A stretch of 64,000 nucleotides of DNA from Isoetes taiwanensis (Eukaryota; Streptophyta; Lycopodiopsida; Isoetales; Isoetaceae): positions 7,613,358 through 7,677,357 of the forward strand of contig JAJEKV010000052.1 of assembly GCA_021234155.1 (NCBI GenBank). Direction: 5' to 3'. This document shows, one piece after another, positions 1 to 11,990 of the stretch. A program made the position numbers and the translations under genes. The notes under the pieces are model-generated. The model was not told the origin of the DNA, did not search any database, and saw only the letters and a list, made by a program, of their open reading frames with translations. Position 1 is the first letter of the stretch, and each line of letters begins with the position of its first letter.

Positions 1-995
1 CGGTTTGTCCTACTCCCTTTGAAAGAACAACCCAATTAAACTGCATGGCATTGGTCCCCAATTTTGCAGAAGCTGGCCAAATGACGGGGACTTTGCAAAA
101 GAGGTTTGTTCCTACTTGCTGGATACTGGCGGATTTGAGGCCGAGGCAGTAGAGTAGCGTCAGGCTTGCGAAGAAAGATCCCCTCTGCCCAGGAAGTCAA
201 AGAGGCTGTAAATGGAATCAACAGATCACTGCAAAACTTGAAGTTTATTTTTGATTGAGTTGTTCTTGAATGATCGATTCGAACGAATAATCTATGTTAA
301 CAATTTACTTCTTTGGCTTAATAAGAAGAAGTGGAATTTGGGAAAGAGTGCGTGTGAAAGTATATGATTGAAATCATTTTGCTATGCTTTGTCATTTACA
401 CTTGAGCAAAGGGAATTGGCCGACACCACGTCCTTCCCAAGAAAAACTAAAAAATAGATCTTTTCTTTAAATCATCTATTGATGCAGGCATCTCTCTAGT
501 ATCGGGGCAACCATCGGAGAAGGCATCGGTAGTGAATATTGAGGCCGAGGAAAACGAGAGAAATTGTAGGAATTAGATTGTAGGCTATTACGGGGCATTG
601 CCATTGAAACTTCGGGCAATGCATGTTCTGATAAATTAGGCTTTTTGAACCATGTGAGCATATGCACGTGACCTCTGAACATACCTAGATGGGAATTTGT
701 TTCTACCACAAAAGATCATTGCTTAGCATTTTGGCGAATCGAGCTCCTTTGTCGCCATTGACAAAAAATTGATTGGTCGGTTGATTTGTGAAATCACGTA
801 AAAACTTGGCTTGTAAGGCTTTTCCGTGGGTTTGGTGTTGGCTAAGTACACTTTTGGTAAAAAATTCAAGGTCTTTTGAAATACATGCATAGTGCGGTGA
901 ATGTTTGAATCTTTGCTAGTTTCTTTTGCTTTAGGGACTCTAGTGGATTTGGTATTTCCTTGCAAAGTCGGAGATGTTTTTGCGGTACAGATTGA
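1..995. other. Non-coding flank upstream of gypsy element
   Basis: No coding region, RNA gene or repeat boundary is recognised here. Only short frames without family resemblance occur. By position it could be the 5' LTR or leader of the decayed gypsy element that follows, but no second copy of this sequence is seen downstream of that element, so an LTR cannot be claimed. Confidence 0.4.
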
Positions 996-1089
996 TCACC
1001 TCAAGTGATGGAGGTCTGACCATCAAAGCAGGCCCAGTTGGGATACCACCGGGATAATCTCAACATTTTGGAGGTCTACAAGATATCCC

Positions 1090-1960
1090 TCACGGAAATC
1101 AAGAACTCACTGGAAGTAGGAAAAACATGCCTCAAGTAGGGAGAAATTGGCGGACGGAAGCTCGAACCTCTGATCCCATTGGAATGCCGAGTTCAAGCAA
1201 TGTGCCTCCTAATTTGACTCTGCCTCCTATTTTTGAGGCCGAACCTACCAATTACTCCTCCTATTTTTGAGCCCGGCATGAATGCCAATCAATTCTTGAA
1301 AGACATTTGAAGACTACTACAAAAGATTGTGGTAATAAAAGGTTGTAAGTTCTGCGAATTTGTGAAGTGTATGAAATCTAGTGAACACAGGCGTGGTGTG
1401 AACATGTTACCTCTTTATTATGGGTACTAATACTTATGAGAGTCTTGTAGAACAGTTCTTGGCGGGTTTGGAAAACATCGGCACCACAAAGGTGGCCAAT
1501 GAGCTTCAAACTACGCATTGAAGTGGAGAGAGCATCAACCAATATGTTGAAAGATTCAATGCCTACCTTAGAAAATGCCAAAAGAGTCATATCCCCTCCA
1601 TCCCTCTTCTTTGTAGCTTTTTATCAAGGTCTAGCTCTAGGCCAAAAGAATTCAAAGAAAATGCTTAGGATCCAAACCAAGAAGGTTTTGATTCTATACA
1701 TAAAGCATTTGCCAAAGCTACCTCTATATCTGCGGAATTATCTTTCCTACGACACTTGCCATCCACATGTTTCAGATCCTTTCTATCGATTATGAACAAG
1801 AGCTTTGTATATGTTGTGAAGAAAAAGAGGAAAGCCCAAGGTTGAAGAAGCTCAATCAATGAATCAAAATTTTGAGATGGCCAAGATGGTGAAACTATAG
1901 CGAGTTGACTAAGCAACTCATGGAGATGAAAAATAACATAAAAACTTATCCACCATGCAT
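1090..1960 (+). pseudogene. gag capsid remnant of gypsy element
   Basis: A frame-broken stretch translating around 1525-1600 as ESINQYVERFNAYLRKC resembles the capsid region of plant retrotransposon gag, in which a hydrophilic helix ending in a tyrosine- or phenylalanine-containing 'F..Y..kC' segment precedes the zinc knuckle. It lies about 450 bp ahead of a good CCHC knuckle, which is the expected spacing. At least three frames are needed to read through it. The call rests mainly on position and this short match, so the limits are rough. Confidence 0.55.
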
Positions 1961-2012
1961 TCATTGCACCAGAATACTCACCCTAGTGACATTTGTTATT
2001 CTGGGGAGGGCT

Positions 2013-2054
2013 TGCTTGAAGTGTGGGAAAAAAGGTCATTATGGAAAAGGTTGT
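2013..2054 (+). other. gag CCHC zinc knuckle (nucleocapsid)
   Basis: Reads CLKCGKKGHYGKGC, an exact C-x2-C-x4-H-x4-C zinc knuckle that in gag proteins binds the retroelement RNA. A second, frame-shifted knuckle-like tail (GHYEDRC) lies at about 2068-2090, suggesting an original tandem pair with the spacer disturbed around a CAG-containing site. Confidence 0.85.
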
Positions 2055-2499
2055 CAAGATTACGCAGGAGATTGGCCATTATGAGGATAGGTGCTTGGTG
2101 AAGGAGTATTTGGAGAAACAAGAACAAGGCAAAATTTTGAGACTATTGCATCTGTGAGATTCTTGGAAGAAAGAAGCATTCGGAAGCGGTCATGGCGATA
2201 CAAACTAGAGCCATGGTGAGAACAAGAAGGATGCAAACTGGTCGATTACCAAGAGAAGGAAATTCAAAGAAGATCAAGCTTATCGGGGTAATAGCTCTTT
2301 GCTCCTTTGAAAAGATTCCGGAGAAAAGATAAAGATTTGGATGACTTTGAACATATTCTTAAAATTCTAAGGTAACTTTGGATTTATTGACTCTGTGAGG
2401 ATTGCTCCTAGCTATATGAAGAGAAAGTGATCAACTCTAGTAATGTAGAAGCAGTGTCTTTTTGCTTACGAAATTGTCTTTGACTTCGGGAAAGAGGAA

Positions 2500-2830
2500 G
2501 ACCTGGTGCCTTTACATGTTGACTAAAAAATTGGTACTCATCAACTTCCTAGAGTTTTGTTAGATGGTGGTTCTTCTTTGAATGTGATGCCTCGGCATAT
2601 AATGCAAAATGTGGATTGAAGATCACAAAACCTTCACCAATGGTGTTGAGATCATTTTCTAATGCTAAAATCATGCCTTTAGGTGTTATTCTGGTGTACC
2701 CGATGGAAGGCGAAGGGATTGTGGTTCAAGCTAGTTTTTGTAGTTGCTTTCGAGTTTGGCTTGACCTCTGCGACATCTATGACTTGTTACTTGGCGGGGA
2801 GATGGATGTCTCTGATTGATGCAGAACTGT
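2500..2830 (+). pseudogene. Retroviral-type aspartic protease remnant
   Basis: The frame at about 2551-2620 gives PRVLLDGGSSLNVMP, the protease catalytic loop with DGG in place of the common DTG, a variant known from Tat-lineage gypsy elements. It continues in the same direction as a clear 67-residue segment (ITKPSPMVLRSFSNAK onward) that matches the flap region in position. The enzyme would process the Gag-Pol polyprotein. Stops and frameshifts on both sides leave it non-functional as written. Confidence 0.75.
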
Positions 2831-3599
2831 ATGGTCAAAAAGGAGAGTGTACCATATCGATGGAGTTAAAGGACAACTCTCTACAACAAAATCAGGGAGT
2901 ACTAATATCGTAGTTTTTGGAAGAAGAAATGCTTGAACAAAGCACCATGGGATTCTACAAACTACCTCTAGCCATGGATCTCACGGATGGATTGGTACCC
3001 TCTTACTCTTCTAACTTCGGTAGAATCACAAAAATTAGGGTGTCATCTGGTTTGATGGTGGAATATCTGTTAAGCTAGGGGTGGCATCTTCTTACCGCTA
3101 TAATCAAAGATTGTGCTAGCAGTTGCTTTCAAAGGTTGGCGGGATACATGTTGGCATAACCTCAACATGGTGAAGTCTGAACCCTTTTTAGGTGGCTTAC
3201 GAGGAAGCTATTTCATTAGAATTGAAGTAACCATTTATGGTGACTCTCAACTAATATCTTGAGGCGAGGTCAATGGTGATATCAAGCCAAGAACCAAGAA
3301 ATGCTATTCTTTGAAAGAAGCCTTGGTGGTTGAGCAAATTTGACAAATGGGTTTGAATTACATACCAAGGGATGAAAATTGTGAAGCCGGATGCCTATAT
3401 GAAGTGTCTTTGCTAGATTACCTTCTTTGAAGGAAGCTATCAAAGAAGAAGAGTTGGAACATGAAGAGATTGCACAACTACATCCCATTACGGTAATAGA
3501 TGCTTCAAAGAGAAAAATAAAAAGCCGACTATTACCAAGAATGATGAGATTAGAACTTCTGTTTCTAGGAGATATGTTTAAAACTTCGAAAAAAAGCAT

Positions 3600-4480
3600 C
3601 ATTACAAGAATTCTTTGAAGAATGGAAAGATGTATTTGCATGGGATTACCACGAGTTGGTAGGTGTAAAGCTGAGATATGTGAATTTGAAATAAAGATGA
3701 AGAAGGAACCAAACTGTCATGCAAAAGCGAGAAAAGATAAATAGATCCTTACTAACCTTGATCGGAGAAGAATTATTAAAAGATGAAAAAAGGCTGAAGT
3801 TATCTTTGAGATAACCAACCACGAATGGTTTGTCATGCATAGTACACTGTTGAAAAAAAGAACAAAACTATCATATGCATAGATTATAGAGACCTTAATA
3901 AGGCTACTATAAAAGGCATTTATCCACTTCCCTTTCTAGAAGAGGTGCTTCATACAAGCTGCTGGTAAAAAGATTTATTCATTTCTAGATGGATTTTTGG
4001 GTTTTAATCAGATTAAAATCAAGGAAGCAGACCAAGCTAAGACCTCCTTCATAACCCTTGGGAACCTTTGCCATGCAAAAATGCCCTTTGGATTGATGAA
4101 TGCATGCGCTACATTCAGGAGGGCTATGGATAAAATCTTTCAAAGCATGCCTCTTGATAAATTTAGGGTGTTTCTTGATGACCTTTGCCTAGGAACAACG
4201 ATAGAGCAACACATGAAACTTCTGACTATGATTATGAGTAAATGCGGGGAAAGTGGTGTATGCTTAAATCCAAAAAGTGTATCTTTCTATGTTCAAAAGG
4301 TGGTATTTAGGACATGAAGTATATGCTCAAGGAATCAAAGTCTCGAGGAGGGTAAGATGGAAGCACTCAAGAAAGTAGTGCCACCTAAAACTCTGAGGCA
4401 AGTAAAAAACTTTATGGGACTTACTAGTTTTTTAAGAATCTATGTACCTAATTTCTCACATATTATGGGTCCTATAGCAA
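3600..4480 (+). pseudogene. Ty3/gypsy reverse transcriptase remnant
   Basis: Starting near 3615 the translation runs through the N-terminal WKDVFAWDY-like segment. It then gives CIDYRDLNKATIKGIYPLP (about 3878-3935), GFNQIKIKEADQAKTSF, MPFGLMNACATFRRAMDKIF and FRVFLDDL (about 3997-4185), and finally a region equivalent to LRQVKNFMGLTSFLR (about 4390-4440). These are the ordered RT motifs of gypsy elements. The usual YxDD catalytic box is FLDD here. A 106-residue frame (3997-4317) is open; the rest needs frame changes. It copied element RNA into DNA before decay. Confidence 0.9.
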
Positions 4481-4599
4481 AATCGACAAAGAGTAGGCAA
4501 GTACTGACAAACATGAGAGCAAACATATGGAAGTAAATTGGACACGAGTGCGGTTTGCTTTTTGAGTTACTCATCACTTTCGAATTTCTCAATCGGGGA

Positions 4600-5230
4600 A
4601 GCTTTAAAACCACCTGATCATAGTCTTCCTTTTAAAGCTTATATAAGTATCACTAACAAAATTTTGTTGGCATTTCTCTACTCTAGGGATCATGGCATAA
4701 TAGCCTTTACAAGCAAGATATGGTGGAAGGACGAAATGAGATATGCTAGATTGGAAAAAGTCTTTGCGGGAATAATGTGGTTCCTACAAAGACTTGGACA
4801 TATTGTCCAACACAATGAGGTAAAGGTGCTCATGCACCAAAATCCCCTTCCATTATTATTTGAGGAAAAGTCAAAGCAAAGCCAAATTATGGGTGGGCTG
4901 CAAAATTCAAGATTATAATCTTAGTGTCAAAGCAGTCAAAACCATTAAGAGCCCTAGTGATTATCTTCTGAGGAGAGCTTTTGAATTTGAGGATTTTGAA
5001 GGATTGCGGGACATGGGAACACCTCGGGGAGGCGGAGATTCTACCAACCTTGTTTTGTCTAGCAAGATGAATGAGGATTGGCGGTTTGACCTTATTGAAT
5101 TTCTGAGAATGGAGAGCTGCCTAAAAACATGGATACTAAGCAAACGGAAGATTTAGAGCTAAAGCTAAAACATTCAAGATGGTAGGAGATGTGTTGTGCA
5201 AGATTGATTATAATGGAGTCTTTGTTGAGA
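4600..5230 (+). pseudogene. RNase H remnant of gypsy element
   Basis: Directly follows the RT remnant. The open stretch 4538-4918 contains KAYISITNKILLAFLYSRD, YARLEKVFAGIMWFLQRLGHI and a following segment typical of the gypsy RNase H fold, in which the element RNA is degraded during cDNA synthesis. The order RT then RNase H with no gap supports the call. Individual catalytic acids cannot be assigned reliably because the frame changes several times. Confidence 0.7.
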
Positions 5231-5390
5231 TGTGTCAAGCAGTCGGAAATTTGAGATGATTGTGGAAGCATGCCATGAAGGCATTTGTGGTGGGCATTTT
5301 GCAGCTGAAACCACTTTGCAAAAAGATCATCAGGTCAGGGCTACTTACGGCCAAGTTTGTTCAAAGATTGTTATGAGACAATCAAAGATG

Positions 5391-5407
5391 CCATAAATGT
5401 CAAATTC
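5391..5407 (+). repeat. Target-site duplication, left copy
   Basis: CCATAAATGTCAAATTC, identical over 17 bp to 6517-6533, borders the retrocopy on its poly(T) side. Confidence 0.93.
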
Positions 5408-6516
5408 TTTTTTTTTTTTTTTTGAAGGTAAGAATTTTTTTGTATTGAACATATTGGAAGAATTACAATACAAAGATCCCTCATGGATCAGATATGAATA
5501 AAGTACAAAGGATCCCTCATGGATGCGAATCATGTCTGCAGACTATAGTACTCATACGGCTCTCTCAACCTCTTCTTCTATCCAACTAATACTCTGGTAT
5601 ATGAACATCTTCTTAGCTAAATAGAATACTACGGGGAGTTAAATCGCATTTTTCCACAAGTTGTAGACAAATCTTGAATGCTTCAAGAACCTCTTGCAAA
5701 TTTAGAAATGAAGAAAAAGAGACAAAGGGTAACTTTGAACAATCTCGTCTTGCTTTCGGAGAAGCTAATATGCTTGAACTATGATCAATCTGCGGTTTTG
5801 CTACCAAATGTGAGATTGAAAGGAGATCTTTGCATTGTCGGGGAAGTGCGGTCGGCCAACCTGCAATAGGCTAGACACGGCCCAACCACCAAAACTCCCC
5901 TAAAAGTTTGGCTCATGATATCGGTCTTGATATGGGCGTCTTCACGGACACCATCGGCTCCTAGCTTCGGCAATATCAAACAATCGACATCTGTTTTAAA
6001 AGCTGTAAAATTGTGACCAAGAACTTACTGGCTCTTTCAAGAAAACATCCTAAATCTTCCGCTAGCAAGAAAAGAGCAAAGAGGAGGGAAGAAAACCATC
6101 GATCGGAGGATCCATCTAAAAAATTTGCCTAAGAAGACCGAAGCGCTTTCTTTCTAATTCTGCTTAAATCTGCTTCACCTTATAGGCTCCACGCCCTTTT
6201 CGGTGTGATTTGCTTAAACAAAATCATCATTCTTGTTAAAAGGCTGAAAGCAAAAGGCCACGTTAGTGGCTTACCAACCTAAACGAGAAAAGGCCTTGAA
6301 AGGCATACGAATCAAAATCACGCAAATTCTTTCAAAAAAAACCCCATGGCCATTGGCAAACCCACTAGCATCAGATTAGGGATTGGTGCTGCAAGGATGT
6401 TTGTACTTGATCTTGCGGTCGGTCAGGGAGGAGAAAGAGGTGGCCTCCTCCCCCTGTTGCCGCCCTAGGCTGCGGTTGTGCGCTCGCCAAGAACCTAGCG
6501 GCATCCCCAACTTCTC
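5408..6516 (-). mobile_element. Poly(A)-tailed retrocopy (LINE-mobilised)
   Basis: On the + strand this insert opens with a 15-bp T run directly after the left target-site copy, so it is a minus-strand sequence ending in poly(A). With the 17-bp perfect duplication, this is the signature of target-primed reverse transcription by a LINE machinery. Upstream of the tail lies an AT-rich stretch with a local repeat of CATGAGGGATC, reminiscent of a 3' UTR. Frames inside are short (longest about 64 residues) and no endonuclease or RT motif is visible. It is therefore either a strongly truncated or deleted LINE or a processed copy of a host transcript; I cannot choose. It lies in the integrase region of the older gypsy element and so dates after it. 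Confidence 0.85.
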
Positions 6517-6533
6517 CCATAAATGTCAAATTC
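6517..6533 (+). repeat. Target-site duplication, right copy
   Basis: Second perfect copy of the 17-bp duplication; host integrase sequence resumes immediately after it. Confidence 0.93.
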
Positions 6534-7480
6534 ATGGTAGGAGAATCCTTCAACTTTCTTTGCTCTTCTTTGGTATTGTATCTCTGGTCCTTTTCAAATT
6601 TGGGGATTGGATTTTATGGGGCCTATATTTCCTGAATCTCAAGGTAGGCATGAATACATCCCTAGTTACTCTGATTATTTTACTAAATGGGTGGAAGCAA
6701 CTCCACTTAAAACAGAGCAAATGCTCGACAAGCGCAAGATTTTTACATGAGCACATATGCACCGGGTTTGGCATTCCTTTCAAAATTGTATCGATAGGGG
6801 AACCACAGTTCATAAATGATGTCATTAGTAATTTCTTGAAAGCATTAAAAGGTCAAACATGTGAAAAGTTCGCCTATTATCCTCAAAGGCGATGGGCAAA
6901 ATTTGAATCAACAAACAAAGTGTTGAAAGAGCATCCTAAAAAAGCGAGTTGAAGTTCATAAAAAGATTGGCATATTAAAGCGCATGATGCATTGTGGGCA
7001 TATAGGACCCTTTGTAAAAATGCTACTAACCATACACCTTTTAGCCTTGTCTATGGTGTTGAAGTTGTGGTCCCAGTTGAACTAGAATTGCCATCACTTT
7101 CGGGTTGGCAATGAAGATCGAATCTGACTAGAGGATGCTTACGAGAGGCGGTATGAAGTTCTGATGCTTGAAGAAGAAATTTTGGGCAGAATGTGAACGA
7201 GGAAAAAAGCTAAGGATATAGCAGCTTTCAAAGCTGCACACAAGTTACAAGGAAGTTTCAAAGTAAATGAATTGGTGCTCAAGTGGAATAAAGCAAAGGA
7301 AGATTCGGCCGAGTAAATTTGATGGCCTATGGGAAGGCCCTTTCAAGATCCATGCAATTGCGGTCACGAGTTCTTATCTTTTGCAAGAAATTGAGTGCAG
7401 GGGAGATTGCTAGCTAATCCTATAAACACATTGCACTTGAAAAGGTATTGGGGGCAGCATGCGCCTGATCTTATTTGAGT

Positions 7481-8719
7481 AAACATGTTGTAGTGCTTTT
7501 AGTTAGGAACTATGTGATAATTCTCGGCAATAGTTGTCGAGAATCTTTGTTAGTATTTCAAGTTTAAAATGATAAAAAGACATAAAAGGAAAAAAGAAAG
7601 AAAATCAAACAAAACATAGAGTTCTAAGTAAAGTAGGTTTTGTTATTTTGCAGTTGCACTTTCGAGGAGAGAAGATGGTTCTTGTTGAAGGCGGATTTCA
7701 AACAAATCTTTTGCCGGTGAGCAAGAATTTATCTTGTTGATGCTAACATTTTGCACCACTTGCGGATCCATCGGTGATCAAACTCATCGGGGATGTGACT
7801 TAGCACTGCATATACATGAGACTTGTATTCTTTTTCAAATCAGATTCTATCAAGCGACTATGCATCCATGGAGAAAAAGGCATTTGCGAGAAGATACTAA
7901 AAGTTTTTTTTAAAAGTGTCATTCGAGGTTCATTTGTTTTCCTTCCATGGCCATCGATCACTATAGCACGGAACATATGACCATTGCTTCCAAATCTTCT
8001 CAAGCTGCTACCAAAGTTGCCTCCCATAGTCACTCACCTAAAGGCCTTTCGGAGAGACAAGTTCAAACAAAACAAGAAGAACAACTGCTGCTGATCATGT
8101 CAATTATTCCAGCAGGTTTACGAAGACCACTGTCATTTTGTATATTCATATTCATAGTCAAATTTTTCTAGCTGAATATCCGCGGTGGGGACCAACCACA
8201 TCCTCTCCTTTGTTTAGCATCATGTTGCTGGCTATAGCGAGGCAACATGTACAAACTCTTTGAGCAATATCGCGGGCAAACAACTTGAAGACCAAAATCT
8301 TGAGACCAAAGACTTGAAGACAAAGATCTTTGCGATGAAGAACCCAAAAGGATGACTTTAAGTCAAGACACAAGTTCACAACTCAAGCTCCAAGGATTGA
8401 ATGCATTTTCTAGCTCTGAAGGCACTTATGAGGTTTGGAAGACCCCTGTGAAGATGGCAAGCTATGATATGGTACTTATCCTTCTCATATTCTAAAGATT
8501 CTCTATTTGCTTTTTGTGCCATCACACCATCATCCTTATCCTATTTTTTTTCACCCTCATTGCCTTTTCACATCCTATACCATCATGTATTTCATGTATA
8601 ACCATTTGTTTCATAGTTGACCTACCATGACCTAGGGCACATTTCCCAAGGAAGTTGTCAAGTCTAAAAGTTGCCTAGCATCGAACTCTATATCACCATT
8701 CTCATCTCATGCCTTGCCA
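7481..8719. other. Gypsy 3' region, no gene
   Basis: Follows the integrase end and probably holds the 3' untranslated region or LTR of the decayed gypsy element. It contains local low-complexity repetition around 8280-8340 (variants of GACTTGAAGAC). No polypurine tract or LTR start could be fixed, and no credible coding frame is present. Confidence 0.4.
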
Positions 8720-9400
8720 TTCCATTGTCACACACTCCATACCAAGTAGCTAAAGCAAAACATATGTGCTAAGCACAAAAAATAATAGGATCTGAGCTTT
8801 AATTCTCCATCATGATAAGGCCATAAAAATACTTGAGAAGATCCTCCAAGTCCAGCAGCAAGTGAAAATACCAAGCCCATGTCAAATATTATATGTACCT
8901 GCATTTTAAACATATGGGTTCAAGGATTCGCCCTTGAAAAGCATTTGCTAAGCTCAGATCCTTGAAATTCTATGCTTAATATTCCCACCATTTACCGGTG
9001 ATTGTGATGGTTCTTTTTGTTTGGAATTGCCATGGTCACCCTTGAAGAACGTTGCCAAACTTCTCTTTCTATCTAGACTATGGCAATCCCGCCCTAAGGG
9101 GATATTGAAATCTGGCGCCCTAAAGAAATAGCTGAATTTTGATTGGGACGCCATATGTTAGGATGCATGTGGCTTCAAAGTGCATGCAAAAGTAGAACGT
9201 TTCTAACTCTCATGTGATTAATATGAAGTTTTAGCTATAGCGAGGCGAAAGTCATAACAAATAACAAGGTTGCCTCAAGTGCCAAAACCAAAGCGGTGTC
9301 GGTTGATTACACCAACCAATTAGGCTTTTAAAGTGCATGCTAAAGTATAATGTGTTCAATGGTAAATAATTGGAAACTAGTAGCAGGTGCGGCGTTGCGA
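8720..9400 (-). repeat. Repeat modules A and B
   Basis: Module A (about 8720-8950) matches, inverted, 44570-44720 and its tandem relatives near 45230-45380. Module B (about 8940-9400) matches, inverted, 48540-49080 and, direct, 13240-13760. Comparison was by eye over long near-identical strings. No coding capacity is evident. The family could not be named. Confidence 0.8.
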
Positions 9401-10010
9401 ACATATAAATCTTATTGTATTTGCAATACTTGCAATACTTAGCTACAGTTGAGAAGGAATGAGAAGAGAAATAGCAGAGATAAGGACTCGGGTGCTTGCG
9501 TATTGTTTACTTTAGTTCTTGCTAGACCTCAGAAATTTTGCATCATTGACATCTTTCTATGGATGTCATACAGTAAAAATGGTTGTTCTTATATTGTCTA
9601 GCTTTGAAGTGTTATAACTTTTCATGTGCCATGAGGCAACGTTGCTAGTCTTTAGTATGTACAATTGTTTTATGTTGTCTAGATTTAAAGTATCATAAAC
9701 TTTTTGATGTCCCATGAACATAGCTAGCCTTTAATAGTGTTAGTCGTGTTACGTTAATGTTGGCCTAATGAAGCTTCATAAATAACATGTGTCTCTGCAA
9801 AGGTATCATAAGAGACCTTTTCTACAATTGTCTACATGCTAGTATCAATTAAATGCAAGGTAACCTTGCTTTTTAAAGGAACCTAATGTTGATCACCTAT
9901 CTTGACTCTTATTGTGTTGGAGGATATGATCTAGCATTTCTCCAACACAACAATGTAGTCGATTGAAGAAGGAATGGGATAATTAATGTTATATTGTGGG
10001 ATAGCGTCAC
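9400..10010 (-). repeat. Repeat module C
   Basis: Near-identical in inverted orientation to about 47760-48540, including the segment around TCCAACACAACAATGTAGTC near 9940 and the GCAATACTTGCAATACTTAG stretch near 9424. It is non-coding, and part of a block that runs continuously from module A to module E here. Confidence 0.8.
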
Positions 10011-10915
10011 ACTTCAAAAGCTTGTAATGTGGTTGGGAAAAACATCACGTGAGTAGCAAAATGGAATTTGTGTGTATGCCGTGTTTGTACATAAACTTAG
10101 AAAAGAGGGATGATTTCTCTAGGATGTTATTGATAAACTATGTAGCAGGTCATAGATCAAACCTTTTGCAACGTTGGAAGTACGATTAAGACTCCGAAAG
10201 CTTATAATATGCTTCTTAACACATGAAATGTATTTGCATGATGAAGTCATAAAGGTGATCATGGATTGCGCACAAGAATCAAGAACTGGTTCAAATTTTG
10301 CGTGATTGCATTTTTCCTTACTTCGATGTCTTTTTGGTAGCAATTGTGCCAAAACTTCATTACTTCTCTATGCTCCCTAAGAGGACATTGAAACGTGTGC
10401 CTAAAGAAACAAGTGAACTTTCATTGGAACGCCGTATATTAGGATGTATGTTGGCTTCAAAGTGCATGCACAAGCACATGATATCGAGGATTTTAGCTAT
10501 AACCGTAGGTGTGATAGTTACAAAAATTACAAAATGCTTTGAGTGCCTACATTCAATGTTGGGAATATGCAAGCACACGTGCCAACGTCCAATTTAGGAA
10601 TATGATAGAACATGATAGTATCTTTTACATCCACGTAAGAACTCAAATCCAAGACCTATACGGTGTTAAATGATGGGACAAACCTATTAACCCACAACCA
10701 CAAAATCACAATATAAGTTATGAGGAAAGACAAAAGACTGTCTTTTGACTCGAGGATGATCAATGGAGTATAAACTACATTGGAAAGGCTTTCACAAAAG
10801 CTGCATCAAAAGTTACCAGAGAAAAATGAAACCATAAGACATTATTGCCATATTACATATGCATGCATTTCCTATGAATGTTAGAATACACGAAGAAGTT
10901 GTTTAGTTAGTCCGA
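10010..10915 (-). repeat. Repeat module D
   Basis: Matches direct 13865-14360 and inverted 43000-43870. A frame of about 100 residues (10298-10597) is kept in these copies, but the copies are so similar at DNA level that this gives no evidence of protein selection. Module D also shares a diverged core with module B around the motif TTAGGATGTATGTTGGCTTC, so B and D are probably old duplicates of one unit. Confidence 0.78.
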
Positions 10916-11990
10916 CTTTTTTGTCACGAACTTTGTATAATAGACCGGATAGAACCACAAAGGTGTAAGCTCTCTATAACATGATACATGTTTAAGAAAA
11001 TGGTTTCTTTCAAAAACAAAAAGCAGAGAAACCATATCACGGATACGAGCATCACGAAGATTTTGAAGATGTCAAGTGATCCATAATGATATCGACCAAC
11101 TTTAGCCAAGTACTTGTCTTTGCTTTGACTACATATTATGCAATATTTACATCATCATCACCAAGCTGCCTTTGCCGCGGGATGTGTGTAATTAGAGTCT
11201 CTACATCATGCTTTCTGAATCAAGCACTAATGTATTTTTACATGGTAACTCATATAGTGAAACAAAGCTGCATTTATTTTCATTTGGACTCATAGAAGCA
11301 AAGAAAATGCATAAATTCAAGAAAATGATTTGATTTCCGACTCACGGGAAAAATAATCTAAGCGGCAATTACGGTGACCACGAAAAGCTGTCTCCCTAGA
11401 ATGGGCAACTTCTCAATCTCACACGGGCTCGATATACCATCTGGATGTCTTTTTGAAGGACAAGCACAACAATACACAGGGAGGCGAGTGCTCAATACAT
11501 CCACATGTACAAGAAGGGAACCACTGTTACATATGTGACCCATAAAGTAGCGACCTATTTAACGGCCGCGAGATATCGGCATGGGTTGCTTGATCCAAGA
11601 TCAACATCCTCTTCAGCGGATAAACACCGGGGGTGACTCATGTCAGGTCAAAACATGATAATGAGGTCCAAATATTCACTGCATAATGCGGGAACAAGCA
11701 AATCAAAAATTTGCAGCATTTCGTTCCTCTGCTAAATTATGCAAAGTATTAATCATGGTACAATCAGATTCAATCACTTCCTAGCATAAATAAAAGGAAG
11801 AAGTTTGTGCGCAAACACCAATGGTTTACCAATATAATATCTGATTTGCCGAGATGCTCCTAGTGGTACCACACTTGTCCATTCTCACAACTTTCAGACG
11901 AGAAGGGATGGAGCAATTGGCCCCGGTGACTCTGCCAAAAATAATCGTCTAGGAGTTAGCACATAAAGATCAATTGTTTTTAAATAAGGC
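10916..11990 (-). repeat. Repeat S (module E), inverted copy
   Basis: Inverted relative to 42080-43000, 18150-18815, 20686-21290 and 58366-59282. Shared landmarks are the GTACATGTGGATGTATTGAG string, the CTCTCCCTTGTGTATTG string and the GATGATGATGTAAATATT string. About one kilobase and non-coding. The outer part (11760-11990) matches only the 18150-18360 copy, so copies are variously truncated. Confidence 0.82.

Larger units (their letters stand above)
996..7480 (+). mobile_element. Decayed Ty3/gypsy retrotransposon (Tat/Athila-like)
   Basis: Remnants appear in the order gag, CCHC knuckle, aspartic protease, reverse transcriptase, RNase H, integrase, all on the + strand, which is the Ty3/gypsy order. 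The protease core reads DGGSSLNV and the integrase end carries FSLVYGVE followed by VPVELELPS; both are typical of the non-chromodomain Tat/Athila side of the gypsy tree, and no chromodomain follows. Every domain is cut by frameshifts and stops. Part of this may be sequence error at CAG/CTG sites (see findings), but the integrase is also genuinely split by a retrocopy. No LTR pair was found in the window, so the outer limits are approximate. Confidence 0.88.
5230..7480 (+). pseudogene. Integrase remnant, split by a retrocopy
   Basis: The N-terminal zinc-binding part lies at about 5230-5407. The core and C-terminal part resume at 6534, after an inserted retrocopy. The core is readable as GDWILWGLYF, then HICTGFGIPFKIVSIG (about 6750-6800), ESTNKVLK, HDALWAYRTLCKNATNHTPF and SLVYGVEVVVPVELELPS (about 6975-7100). 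It ends near HLKRYWGQHAPDLI (about 7436-7476). This is a gypsy integrase without a chromodomain. The insertion makes it a definite pseudogene regardless of any sequence errors. Confidence 0.88.

Noticed and set aside
1-8950. An LTR pair for the + strand gypsy element
   Set aside because: No sequence shared between the 5' flank and the 3' flank was found, so the LTRs are either lost, outside the window, or too altered to see.
10298-10597. A frame of about 100 residues kept in three copies of module D
   Set aside because: The copies are nearly identical at DNA level, so retention needs no protein selection; the frame has no recognisable domain and is AT-rich noise in composition.
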